Notes: generated by a model not told the origin, from the letters alone. 64,000 nt of DNA from Gerris lacustris (GCA_951217055.1 OX578277.1:67116388-67180387), one strand, 5' to 3'. Counted from the first letter of the stretch, positions 46,262 to 57,251 are shown. Made by a program: numbers and translations.

Positions 46262-47385
46262 ATGTCTAAAAGACTTCCAAGCTTACCGAAGGTAACGGAA
46301 ACTATGTGATCGTTCTCAAGACCAAAAATATTTTGTCTCCGATTTCAAAAATTCCAAATCAGAAATCAGACATCCTTTCACGTTTCAGACATCATTTTTG
46401 GTTCCGTGTCTGTTTGTCGGCCGTCGGTCTATCGCTGTCTGACGCTCAATTTATGTGTACCAACATATCTTAAAAACTACACGCCCTTTTAATTTTAATG
46501 AAATTTGCATGGCAGGTGATAATTAGCCCAATGTTGGTCCCATCAAAGTTTCAACATTCTGCGCCCATTTGGGTCTCTTCAACATGCGCATAAACATACG
46601 TTTATTAATACCTAAATCTTCGAAAGTACTCATCTGAATTTTATGAAATTAAGATGGTCTCTCGAAAGTAGACCGCAGATTGCACCAAATTAATTTTAAC
46701 CGTCTGCGCTCCTTAAATTTTGCTCAAATTCATGTAAAAATCAAAACAATTTTTACTTAAGTAAAAAATCGGTCCGAGACAACTCAGACAAACTTTTTCA
46801 TATACGAGTTCATAATTACTTAGCCAATGTTTTCCATTTATTAGTTTTCGTAAGTACGTTTAATTATTGTTGAAAATTATATCAAAATTTACCATAAAAA
46901 TAACTTCTCCAGGGCGGGGAATCGAACCCTGGATCTCTCCGTCCGCGTTTTAAGCTATTTTCTCCGGAACTACATTTTTCCCGGGAAAACCGCTTATATC
47001 GTTAGATTTGTATTTAAATGGGCTACATTTTAGAATTTTTTAATCAAAATCGTCGGAACCGTTTTCGAGAAATATATTTTTTGGGGGTAGCGCCCCCAAA
47101 TTTTGAGCTGAAAATCATTTCTCGATTTCGCCTCGGGGTATGATTTTTCGGAACATGTATGCCAAATTTCGTCAAAATCCGCCCAGCAGTTTAGGCTCCA
47201 CGCGTCTGCACATACGACAGAATACAGACAGACATTTTTTAAAAACCACTTTTTTTGGACTCAGGGGACCTTAAAACGTGTAAATCCATCAAAATCTGAA
47301 AATCGAATTTTCGCTCCATCACAATACTTTCTCTTTATTTGTAAAAAGTGGGAGAAACAATTAAATAAATTTGACAATGATGCAG
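46262..47385 (+). mobile_element. Family A copy 6, split by family D
   Basis: Family A sequence runs from CCAAGCTTACCGAAGGTAAC to CAAAACAATTTTTACT (~46756) and resumes at GTGGGAGAAACAATTAAATA (~47347-47385); the intervening 590 bases are family D. The right terminus of family A is lost at the poly-G/C region beyond 47385. Confidence 0.7.
46757..47345 (-). mobile_element. Family D copy inside family A
   Basis: Complete on the minus strand: a degraded terminal hairpin (TACTTTCTCTTTATTTG... on the plus strand), CTGTCTGTATTCTGTCGTAT-type tract, the clean hairpin TTGGGGG-TAGCG-CCCCCAA (~47081-47099, plus strand), the tRNA-like segment with B-box GGGTTCGATTCCCC (46916-46928), and the CTCGGACCGATTTTTT end. 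The tRNA-like segment looks like a D-loop-deleted tRNA: TAGCTTA, then an anticodon-arm-like GCGGACGGAGAGATCC, then the T-arm. Confidence 0.75.
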
Positions 47386-47640
47386 TGGCGTAAGAACGGG
47401 GGGGGGGCTATCGGGCTTGAGCCCCCCCCCCCCCCCCCCCCCCCCCCCCCGCCGGTCAGATTTGAAGGGGCTATCAAATTATAAATAAAATAAAAATTAG
47501 TACATGGGTGTATGTCTAAAACTGCTTAATATGCTGTTTTTGAACGTTTATTTTCCAAAATTTTCCCAGAGTCGCCGGACCCCCCTCCTATAGCGGGGGG
47601 GGGGGGGGGGGGCAGAGAGAGAATTCCACTTATTTATTTA
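47386..47640. repeat. Poly-G / poly-C rich segment
   Basis: GCAGTGGCGTAAGAAC leads into an 11-G run, then a ~30-C run (47420-47450) and an 18-G run (~47594-47612). The GCAGTGGCG...GGGGG phrase recurs in reverse at 58886-58920 (a G-run followed by TCCGTCACTGGC), suggesting a dispersed repeat end with an unstable G/C tract. Confidence 0.5.
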
Positions 47641-49716
47641 TTCTCGCTTTTGAAACTTTTTTGTGGATTCAGCCTGTAATATTGGAAAAGGGGTCTTTTC
47701 TGCGAACAGAGTATTCCACCATGTTGAAGGGGGGAAGGGGGGGGTATAGCATTCGAAAAATATATTAGCTTAAATAGGTCTTTAAAAGACATGAAGGGGT
47801 GAGTCCTCCAGTCCCCCAACTATGTTGCAACTGAGCACATTATGTACTTAATAAATCATCTATAGATTGGTTATTAGGCATATGATATACTAATGTAAAT
47901 AAGGAGATAGATATAGGGAATGTGATTTCTGATGCTATATCCTGATCATATTTTAACTTATGATCATCGCAAGAATTTTTTGTAGTAGCTGTTGAAAACT
48001 ATAAATGATTGTTTAAGCATTTGAAAGGTGGTTGTTTAATTCTAAACTTCGTATAAAATCCCTGCTGCTGTGATGACGCAATGCTTTGAAGAGCCGCTAC
48101 TAATTATGAATGCCTCTGGATTCACCCTAGTGTACTTAGGCCGCAGCCGGACAAATTCCCCTGTTATATACTTGTCTGGCGTCTATTAGGCTATTTAGGA
48201 TGGAGGAACGGATATAAATATAGTATAGTGATAATATGTACGAACGAGGACAGGCTAATGCAACTGCCACCTAATAAACACTAATAACTCGGCTTGCCCC
48301 GACCAACTTTTATCTTATTATTTACTCTCCCCCTCGCGGGACTTTACGAATTACGGCTAAAAACCAACTTCACCTGGCCGTTACACATACCCGCTTAATT
48401 TACTACCTCATAATCCTCTATCGACTTTAAACTTTTATTTAAAAAAAAAAAGAAAGAAAAATATATATTTTCAAAAGGGTAATGACGCTGGACGGTATAT
48501 ATCGCTCATGTTAATGACTCCACATGTATATACACGACTTTTTAATACCTTCCCGCTTTTATATGTGTTCATATTTCATTTAATTTTTTGCAGGCCGACT
48601 CTGCCGCAGTCAGTACAGCACGAAGAAAAATAATTTATTATAAATTAAAAAAAGAGATCCGAATGATATTATTCAGATTAGGCATGTTATAAAATATTAA
48701 AATATAAAAAAGGAAAACGTCACCTTAAATCTTAGCGAGCTAATGTCGAGGTTACAGGACCTCTCCTTATTTGGATATAATTTAGAACCACAGCCAAACC
48801 CTCATCCCTTCTATACTTTGATTCATTTTCAATTCCAACTTTTTCTTATTAATTTTATTATTTTTAAGTTCCTTTTAAATGTATTTTAAAGGATCACTAT
48901 TTTACGTTTTATATCAATTACAAGCCGTTCTGGCTACTACAACACACCTAGAGGACCTAGAGGCCTCTCCCCTCCCTTTAGTTAGAATAGTTTGCTTGTT
49001 TATTTGTACTCTAATATATTTGTTGTTATTATAAGTACATTTTATGCTGTCATCTCTTCATTCATATTATAATAACAGCGAACATTTTTTGGTGTAAAAA
49101 TTTAAACTCTGATCCAAGTATATCTAATTGGCTGGCTAGTACTAATGAAATATGAAATAATGCTTCACTGAATAGAGCTAATTGCAATCCTTTTTCTTTT
49201 AAGGCGAGAATTCCTTTTTAAAAAGGATAATAGTAAAAATAACAGTAAACGCCACTTGATTCGACTGAAATTTATCTTAAATTCGCTTCCTATAAAAGTC
49301 ACGCGATGGCAGTTAGTTATTATAAGTAGTAAGTAGGTAGTGTGGAAGTTTTTTTTTTTTTTTTTTTCCTAAATTTATTTTGGTCTTTTGGCAGAGCTCA
49401 CAATTCTTGTATTTTCTACCATCGCGCTTTATCGTGCATTGGAATCACAACTGATGCAAATTCTATTGATAATGTGTTAAAAATAAAACAATGAAAATTA
49501 TAGACGCATTTATTTATTTCTCGTTTTGGGTAAATAATTAAACTGTTGATGAACATTTTTACTTATATTTTATAAGGAGACTGCTTTATTTTTTATTGCA
49601 AATATTTTTCTGTCTTAAAAAAGGGTCGTGAAAGCTAAAGTACTTTTGGGTTTGGGTATTAGACTCACCAACATGTTTATGATTTCTGTAAAATTATCTT
49701 TCTTTGTTGAATATCT
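47641..49716. other. No gene recognised; GC-richer island
   Basis: About 48040-48620 is GC-richer and low-copy; the rest is AT-rich, with a T-run near 49350. The 61-residue minus frame at 47634-47819 is unsupported. Confidence 0.3.
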
Positions 49717-49779
49717 TTGTCCCTTTTTTCTTCTTTAAATTTAAAACTGTTTTTCCTACCCTTTTTAAAGATAAACATT

Positions 49780-50012
49780 GGAAGTCAGAAATGGAGATTT
49801 CTTACTAGGGGTAAAGTAAAAGGTAACTTGGGAGGGTTTGAAAATACCTATACTAAAGACAAAAGCCTAGTGGGATATAAGGAATTAAACTCTTGTATAC
49901 GAGAGGAACTGTATGTGATACCTAAACTAAGCCCAGAATACCTTTTGTCACTTAGAAAAATGGAAGTAGACGGTATTAAGGTAACATTTAAGAAAGGTTT
50001 ATTTATGTTTTA
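49780..50012 (+). pseudogene. Possible Ty1/copia pol relic (protease/pre-integrase region)
   Basis: The frame reads GKVKGNLGGF, then EELYVIPKLSPEYLLSLRKM and EVDGIKVTFKKG, then a stop. This follows the copia-type 'VLYVPxLxxNLLSVxKLxxxGxxVxF' pattern found between the protease and the GAG-pre-integrase domain. Neither the catalytic DSGA of the protease nor the downstream HxxxxH zinc motif is found. It is short and ends in a stop, so it is a relic if the assignment is right; a chance resemblance is possible. Confidence 0.35.
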
Positions 50013-50969
50013 ATATAACAAAAGAAGTTTTTTCCCCTCATCGTAAAATAAGAAATAAATTTAAATGAGTTCTTTCTTTCACTGGTGTGCTTCAGAGTGA
50101 AATAAACAGAATGGGATATCCTTTTGTACTTTATACGCTTTCATTCTAATGGTAGATCCAAATGTTTCATTTAGCGGTAGTGAGGAAATATTACACGTTA
50201 AGTATAATTTACCGCCATCATTAACTCTTTTTTGTTTCTCCTTGGTTCTGTGTTGTGTTCATTTGAGTCATATATCCAATAAAATAAACTGGGATATACC
50301 ATCAATTCTGGGAAAATCAGTGGAGTACAGCAAAAAACATTTCACAATGGTAACCGCAAGGTAGTTTAGACAACTTGTCGATTTAATATTCTGAAACTAT
50401 TTCAGATACAACTCGTTCTAAAGTTTCTCATATACATAATTTCTTCGTACAATGTTATTCATTTGTTATAGTTGTTTGGAGTTAAATTTGTTTATTGTTC
50501 TACATTTCATCAAAATTTACAATAAAAGTCCCGTCAAGTACTTCCTAGCAAGCTAGTAAATGGGTTTTTTTCGGTCATAAATACTCATATTTCCTAGATT
50601 GGTGTGGCATATTATCCTTTAGCATTTTAGGTTATTTGAGGGTAAAATGGCCGCCATTTTAGAAACATGATCAGTGCTCTACTCTTCAATATCTTTAAAA
50701 TGGTACCCCATTCAAAAATTCTAACAAATAAAAATTACTCGCTAATCGAAGAAATTTTGAGTTGTTAAGTTCGCAACATTTGTCCTGTTTTGGGCAAAAA
50801 TGTTTTACTTGTATACCCAATTTCAAATCTCTAGCTACTATAGGTCGGGAGATATGATCCAAGATGCGACACGCAGACGGACGGACGAACTACCAAAAGC
50901 ATAAGGGTTTTTAGGATAAATTCGAATCCCATAAATGATTCATTCCTTTGCAGTTAAATTAATTTTATC
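50013..50969. other. No gene; old dispersed repeat
   Basis: About 50365-50900 looks like decayed repeat sequence related in style to family D and Helitron interiors: TACTATAGGTCGGGAGATAT, a GCAGACGGACGGACG tract, and a near-palindrome around AAAATGGCCGCCATTTT (50645). The frame at 50149-50364 is unsupported. Confidence 0.35.
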
Positions 50970-51035
50970 AAAATTTAGAGCTAAAAATCATATATAATTC
51001 ACCTTGGGGTATGACTTTTTTTTTAATATACATAT
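50970..51035 (-). mobile_element. Family D fragment, left of the jockey insertion
   Basis: CAAAATTTAGAGCTAAAAAT and CACCTTGGGGTATGACTTTT match the middle of family D; the match stops at the 12-bp target-site duplication TAATATACATAT (51024-51035) and continues at 54837. Confidence 0.7.
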
Positions 51036-51194
51036 GAGTACAGTGTTGTCATTCGTAGAGTACGGATCTTGCTCTACTGAAACATTACTGTAAACAAACT
51101 ATCGATAAAGAAGTGTTACTAGTAATTCTGTGTACCTTGCCTTTAAACTCGGTATACTGGCAATATTATAATCTAACAATAATAACTTTTAGAA

Positions 51195-51859
51195 ATGAAC
51201 GAGGACAATTCAGACCAATTCCAAACCGTTTCTAGGCCACAAAGGAAAAGAATTAAATCAAATAATACATCCAAATCTTTCAATTAGCTGTAGCTAATAA
51301 ATATAAATCATTATCAAGATCGTCAGACGATTCAAATGAAATGGATTGCGAAAATATTACCGTGTCTGATTCAAATCTAAAAGTATCAAAAAATAAATGT
51401 TTAATGCCTCCAATAATTTTATTGGCGCAATTCAAAAGTCATTCACAATTCGTTCAGTCGATAAAAGACAAACTGAAAGGCGAGGTAGAATTTAATCCTA
51501 AGAAAGGAAAAATTTTAGTTTACACCCAAAATAAGGAAGATTTTGTGTTTACTCAAGATTATTTTAAAAAATCTAACGTGGAATTCTACACGTTCACTCC
51601 TCGAAGTGAGAAAGGACCTAAATATGTAGTGCGTTTACCCGCGAATACAGACATTTTGGAAATAGCAGCTGACCTGAAATCAAAACAACTGGAACCTGTA
51701 AGTATCAAACAGTTTACTTACAAAGATGAAAAAGGGAACGTCACAAAAGCACCAGTATTTTTAGTTTCATTTAAACCTGAAACTTTAATTAAGGATATAA
51801 TGGCCGTCCGAATAATATATCTATATCTATATTATCTCTGTTTAATCCTTAATGGCTAG
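51195..51859 (+). pseudogene. Jockey-like ORF1 (gag-like), frameshifted
   Basis: Starts MNEDNSDQFQTVSRPQRKRI, is frameshifted near 51275, and continues in another frame through LAVANKYKSLS to a 172-residue open stretch from 51341. That stretch contains PPIILLAQFKSHSQF and KYVVRLPANTDILEI...KAPVFLVSFK, the gag-like domain of jockey/X-element ORF1 proteins. The zinc-knuckle (CCHC) region that normally follows is missing; the frame instead ends in unrelated hydrophobic residues. Its stop (51857-51859) overlaps the ORF2 start codon at 51852. Confidence 0.7.
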
Positions 51860-52558
51860 TCCTAAAGTATTAAAAATCATGCAATGGAATTGTAACTCAG
51901 TATTTGATAAAAAAATTAGAATTAACTCAGGTCCTAATTGATTACGACATCGATGTATGTTGTTTGAATGAGACGAAACTAAGTCCATTTAAAGCCTTTA
52001 AAATTCTTAATTATAAACTAATTAGAGCCGTTCGAAATTCTCGAGGTGGTGGAGTAGCGATTTTAGTGAACAAAAATTTTCATTACGAAGTAATTCTTTT
52101 ACCAATAGTAACCTCTATGGAAACAATCGGTATTATAATTCTAGGTTACAGCAGGCACAAATATAATTTCAGCATACAGAATAGGAGATACTAATTGTTA
52201 TAAAAATGATCTGATTAATTTACTATCAATAGATAGACAAACAATAATAACAGGAAACCTAAATTCTAGGCATACTAGCTGGCAATGCATTACATCTAAC
52301 AAAGCAGGTAACATTTTATATAATACTGCTCTACGCAATAACTATTATATTCATGCTCCTGAAAAACCTACTTATTTCCCGCCTAGACCAAGGAAACCTA
52401 GTACTTTAGATTTAGTCGTCTCGAGCTCTAAATTAGACATTTCCGAACCTCAAAGTTTATCACTTTTAGGATCCGATCATAATCCTGTACTTTATTATTA
52501 CAATACTACACCATATCGTTATTATAAACCCATATATGCCAAACATCTAAATAGATAG
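51852..52558 (+). pseudogene. Jockey-like ORF2: endonuclease domain, decayed
   Basis: Begins MASPKVLKIMQWNCNSVFDK (the N of the first endonuclease motif), shifts frame at an A-run near 51910, and continues with IDVCCLNETKLS, whose E is catalytic, and RGGGVAILV. A second shift near 52150 leads to IITGNLNSRHTSW, where the family normally has GDFN, so a catalytic Asp is replaced by Asn. STLDLVVSS and GSDHNPVL (the SDH motif) follow. The domain nicks target DNA in the first step of target-primed reverse transcription; here it is broken. Confidence 0.8.
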
Positions 52559-54660
52559 GAATAAATTTAAAAATTATATAAATGAAAATATCACAGTGAA
52601 GCCTAAACTTACGAAATCTACAGATATTGATATAAACATTACTCTTTTTATAGAATTAATACAAAATGCAGCCAAATACTCTAGGTGTCCCGTAAAGCAA
52701 ATAACTAATACATTTCCTCAACCTTTAAAAATAATAATAAAAATTAAAAACTGGTGCAAAAGACAATGTAATAAATTTCGAACGCCCCTCCTGATAAAAA
52801 TGACAAATTTATTACAAAATAGCATTAAAAAACTTCTTAGTCTCCATTCGAACACTAAATGGCAAACATTCTTATCACAGCTCAAAACCAAATCAAACGT
52901 CATTCTGGAAAGTTGTCAAACACTTCAAAAACAAACCTCAAGCCGATTCACCTTTCCTTGTAAATGATAAACGTATATATACAAGTCACTAAAAAGCAAA
53001 TATCTTAGCTCGACATTTTGCTTCCGTTCACTCTCAGAACGACAATTTAACTTCAGAACATCACAACCGAACAGTTTGCAACTTCGTTAATAATTATTTA
53101 AGAATTCAGACAACGAATAACTTCGAAGTCAGTTTAACATCGCCTACAGAAATAAAAAAAAAAAAATTAAAACAAGGAAAAATCTTAAATCCCCTGGACC
53201 AGATGGTATCAGTAATTCAATGTTGAAACAATTACCCAAAAAAGCAACAGTACATATTACTTATTTATATAACTGAATGTTACTGACCGGTTATTTTCGT
53301 AAATCCTGGAAAACAGCTAAATTAATAGTATTTCCTAAACCAGGTAAAGATCCTCAGAAACTACATAACTATCGCCCAATAAGTTTGCTGAATGGCTTGA
53401 GTAAAATATTTGAAAAGGTCGTACAAGCCAGAATAAATAATATATAATATCATTACTGAACATAACACAAATGAATAAACAAATGAAAGCACATCAACAC
53501 ATCATGAATAAACTATTGCCGAATGAGCAATTTGGCTTCAGAAGTGGCCACTCGACCCAGGGCCAACTTGCTAGAGTAGTACAGCATGTCACTACTAACT
53601 TCAACCTTAAGAAACATTCAGGATTAGCTCTAGTGGACTTAGAAAAAGCTTTTGATACCATCTGGCACAAGGGACTAATTTACAAACATATAAAGAGTAA
53701 ATTCCCCATATACATTATTAAACTAATACACTCGTATCTCAAAAACAGAAAATTTCAATAACTCCAAATCACAGGAAATAAACTTAGTTGCAGGGGTACC
53801 CCCAGGGTTCGATCCTAGGGCCCGTATTATACAGTTTTTATATTAGCGATATTCCCCGTTGCAGACAAGTCAATTTAGCCATATTCGCCGATGACGTTGC
53901 CTTATTCAGTTCCTCATGGAGAACCGACACAATAATAAATAGATTAAATAAAGCCCTGATAAAACTTCGCAACTATTTCTTACATTGGCGATTACAACCC
54001 AATATTGATAAATTCGAAGCAATATTATTTTCAAAAAGGCGCCCTATAATTCCGGCAAATCTCATAGTCAATGGGCTAGTTCTACCTTGGTGTAACTCTG
54101 TCAAGTACTTAGGGGTCCATCTTGATAGAAAGCTAAACTTTACTTCACACATAAACCAAACTGTAGATAAATGTAAAAAACTAATTAAAGTACTTTTTCC
54201 AATTCTTTCTAGAGATTCAAAGCTTTCAATTCAAAATAAATTAATTATATATTAAGTTTCCGTAAGACCGATATTAGTATACGATAGTGCTTCGTAGAGT
54301 TTCATTTCCAACACAAATCTAAAAAAGCTACAAGTTATCCAAAATAAATTTTTAAGACTTGCGACCAATTCGCCTAGATATCTACTAAATTATCAGATCT
54401 CCATAAAATAGCAGATATAGAATATATTGATAAGTTCCTAATAGATTCAGCCAAGTATTTTTCAGCTAGTTGTGAAGGACATAATAATAATCTAATAAAC
54501 AACATAGCACAACAAACGCAGTCGAATAACTTAATCACTAAACACAAAACATTAGACTTCCAATTAAAACAATAATATATAAAATAAAAATATTCAATAA
54601 AGCTTATCAGAGGGGACTGCCCGTATAACAACATTTACATAGTTATTCCACCACAAATTG
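52559..54660 (+). pseudogene. Jockey-like ORF2: reverse transcriptase, decayed
   Basis: A linker (52566-52967) resembles the pre-RT region of jockey elements. RT blocks follow: LKSPGPDGISNSMLKQL near 53190, KLHNYRPISLL near 53355, ALVDLEKAFDTIWHKG (first catalytic Asp) near 53625, PQGSILGP near 53797, FADDVALF (catalytic FADD box) near 53887, and KYLGVHLDRKLNF near 54105. The end of RT continues past a stop at 54253-54255 and fades by ~54400. At least four frame breaks or stops are visible. The overlapping minus-strand frames are shadows. Confidence 0.85.
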
Positions 54661-54836
54661 AGATATAGGTTTTTATATTTTTTTTCATATTTATTGTGTT
54701 ATAGTATGTAAATTAAAATAGGTTAAAATTATAAAAGATAAAGGATAAAGTTGTTAACTGTGATCTTTATACAAATTATTGTAAACACTATGTAATGTTT
54801 ATTATATCGAAATAAATTCTCTTCTATCTATCTATC

Positions 54837-54935
54837 TAATATACATATATGCCAAATTTAATCAAAAACTGCACAGTAGTTTAGGCTCCTTTATTTATGC
54901 ACAGACGACAGACATGTTTTATAAGCAATTTTTAA
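54837..54935 (-). mobile_element. Family D fragment, right of the jockey insertion
   Basis: After the second copy of the 12-bp duplication, ATGCCAAATTTAATCAAAAA, CAGTAGTTTAGGCTCC and CACAGACGACAGACATG continue family D where 51035 left off. Confidence 0.7.
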
Positions 54936-55414
54936 GGGCTTTTTTATTTTAGCAATTTTTAACGATTTTAGATCATGTTTCCAGAACACTTTTCATCGAG
55001 GATCAAGAAACACACTGTGTGGCTTAAAATTGCTTACAAATTTTTTAGTTATATTTTAGAACTATTTAGACTTTTAGACTATTAAGGATTTTCAAGGAGA
55101 TACAAAAAATTTGATTTTTGAAAAACATCTTAGTTTCATATTATTTTTATTTTTTTAATCACTTAGTTTCATATTCGTATACTATTTTACCTCAATCATA
55201 GCAATTTCCAGTTTGAACATAAATTTTTAATTCAAAGTTTCGTAAAATGTTTACTTTTTTTAGTTTTCGCCACTTTACTCGATAATTCTGCTTCGTACGC
55301 ATAAGTTTTATAGGACGTGGATTAAAGCTAATATTTTTTTTTTGTTTTTGCAATTTAATCTACTTGCTAACACGTCAAAATATTGTCAATGTATAGAATA
55401 TTTTTAAATAATTA
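54936..55414. other. No gene seen
   Basis: AT-rich spacer with no recognised feature. Confidence 0.4.
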
Positions 55415-56062
55415 GTCCAGGAGATAGCGTGCAGAAAAGTGTCTCACTACACCAAGCTAGAATTTTGTGTATAAGTTAATCTTTTGTCGCTTTTTAAGAA
55501 TATGTGGTCTAGAACAGGAGATAGCGTGCAAAAAAGCTAGAATTCTGCGCATAAGTTAATCTTTTGTAGCCTTTTAAGAATATGTGGTCGGCTAAGTTCG
55601 TCTGTGGACATAGCTTGGGAATAAACATTTGAAAAAAACAAACCTGTGGAGAGCAGCTATGTCCCCTCCTTTTTTGGTACACAATGTGATTTTCATTATC
55701 CTGAGTACAGAATTAGATGTTAGTTAGTCACTTGATAGGTTAGTGATTCAAATATTACTCTAAATCAAAGTGGGCACCTATCAAGTGACAAACCAACATC
55801 AACTTTAGATTTTCAGTCTGCAACTAATTTTATACTCAGGATCATGAAAATCATATTGACCACCATAATGGGCGGGACATGGCCGCTCTATAACGGCTTG
55901 TGTTTTTCAAATGCTTATTCCAAGCTATGTCCCACAGACGAACTTAGCCGACCACATATTCTTAAAAGGCTCCAAAAGATTAACTTATGCGCAGAATTCT
56001 AGCTTTTTTGCACGCTATCTCCTGTTCTAGACCACATATTCTTAAAAAGCGACTAGTTAAAT
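55415..56062. mobile_element. Family B palindromic MITE, continuous copy
   Basis: Shows the uninterrupted family B order (GCCTTTTAAGAATATG followed directly by TGGTCGGCTAAG), which proves the insertion in the copy at 2336-4028. The arms pair over more than 200 bp: TGGAGAGCAGCTATGTCC with GGGACATGGCCGCTC-type sequence, and CTAGAACAGGAGATAGCGTG with its complement near 56010. The terminal ~90 bases are duplicated in tandem at the left end (AGGAGATAGCGTGC at ~55419 and ~55510), and the right end carries the matching inverted extension. Confidence 0.75.
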
Positions 56063-56166
56063 TAATCCTCCATAAAATTACTTTTGCGGTAGGTAATCAA
56101 ATTATCACTGCTCTTTCTCGGCTCAAATTAAAATAAAATAAACATTTATTAATTAATAATTAATAA

Positions 56167-56600
56167 AATTGTCTGCGACTTATTGTGGCACCTAGCTTCC
56201 TCGAGTCCTATTTCGTATATTTAGTTTAATAATTGTATGCTTTTAATACTATTATTGTCAATTTTTTTTTTATTAAATTCTCCCCCGATTTTGAAATCTG
56301 TCAAAATTGTTTTTATTTTTTACTTGAATTAACGTACCAATTTAGCAAAATTTAAAAGCACATTTCCTTATTTCATAAAAATCAGATGATTACTTTTGAA
56401 GATTATAGTGTAAATAAATGTATGTTTGTGCGCATGTGGTAGAGAAACAAATGGACGAAGAAGGTTTAAATTTATATAGGACCAACAATGGGATAATTAT
56501 GACCCATAATCCAAATTTCATTAAAATCAGCAGTTTTTAAGATACGTTGGTGCGTAAAAATTGAGCAACAAACAGACACGGAACCAAAAATGATCCTTGA
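56167..56600 (-). mobile_element. Family A copy 7 (minus strand)
   Basis: Terminal block TTATTGTGGCACCTAGCTTC followed by CTCGAGTCCTATTTCG, then the body in reverse order (TGTATGTTTGTGCGCATGTG; GGACCAACAATGGGATAAT; ATCCAAATTTCATTAAAATC; AACAGACACGGAACC). The far terminus is truncated near 56600. Confidence 0.7.
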
Positions 56601-56849
56601 TGTCTGTCTTGCAACACATCCTTTTTTAACATCCTTTATTAATATTACCTCTTTATTATTTATTTAAAGAAATGACCAGACGAAATTTGATTGTGATGTA
56701 GCTACTACCAACTGGGTAACTAATTTGACTATCTCACATCGCTTATCAATTGTCCAATTTTGGTTACTTTGCTTCAAAATGAACTTGGAATGCCACGTGT
56801 CCTGAATTTACCTGTATGTCTTAGCATCTATTTATAAAATGAGATGTAT
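56601..56849. other. Spacer
   Basis: AT-rich; nothing recognised. Confidence 0.4.
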
Positions 56850-57251
56850 TTGTACAGTATGTAAAATCCGAATAAGTACCCCTCACTGACTGACTGACCC
56901 ATCACAATAACTCAGAAACCAATTGACCGATAACCATAGAATTTAGAAGGTAGGTTCATCATACCTACTAAATTAGCATGCATCCCTAGGTGCATGCTAA
57001 GAATTTTTTGCTTCGAACCGCCATCTTGAATCATGATGGTGGCAATTTATAGATAAATTTTGACTTGACGTTATCTCCTGAACCAATTACTTTAAAATCT
57101 TAAAATATCAAGTTTATTCAAGTTTGTTATCAAGTTATTCTTCCTCAGTAAATTCATTTTAATACTTCTTGGCAGTAGTTTTTAAACACATCAAATTATA
57201 ATTTAATTTAAAATAATACATGCCGTAGAGAATCAAGGGAATCCCAGCTAG
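56850..57251 (+). mobile_element. Diverged Helitron-like element
   Basis: The 5' part (CCTCACTGACTGACTGACCC, then AACCAATTGACCGATAACCA and CCGCCATCTTGAATCATGAT) parallels the 5' end at 28130. It ends AATCCCAGCTAG (CTAG at 57248-57251) followed by T. The 3' hairpin is weak (GGGAATCCC) and the first bases are eroded, so this is an old ~400-bp non-autonomous copy. Confidence 0.5.

Larger units (their letters stand above)
51036..54836 (+). mobile_element. Jockey-like non-LTR retrotransposon, decayed but near full length
   Basis: A 3.8-kb element flanked by 12-bp perfect duplications TAATATACATAT (51024-51035 and 54837-54848). It has a 5' UTR-like start (GAGTACAGTGTTGTC), ORF1 (gag-like), ORF2 with apurinic endonuclease and reverse transcriptase domains, and a short 3' UTR ending in a (TCTA)n tail. 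Frameshifts and stops occur in every domain, so it is inactive in this form. Presence of a 5' region and both ORFs suggests little or no 5' truncation. Conserved blocks (AFDTIWH, PQGSILGP, FADDVALF) place it with the jockey/I-like group. Confidence 0.85.

Noticed and set aside
46880..46960. A functional tRNA gene (B-box GGTTCGATTCC with T-arm)
   Set aside because: No acceptor stem closes around it, the D-loop is shortened, and the segment is part of the dispersed family D.
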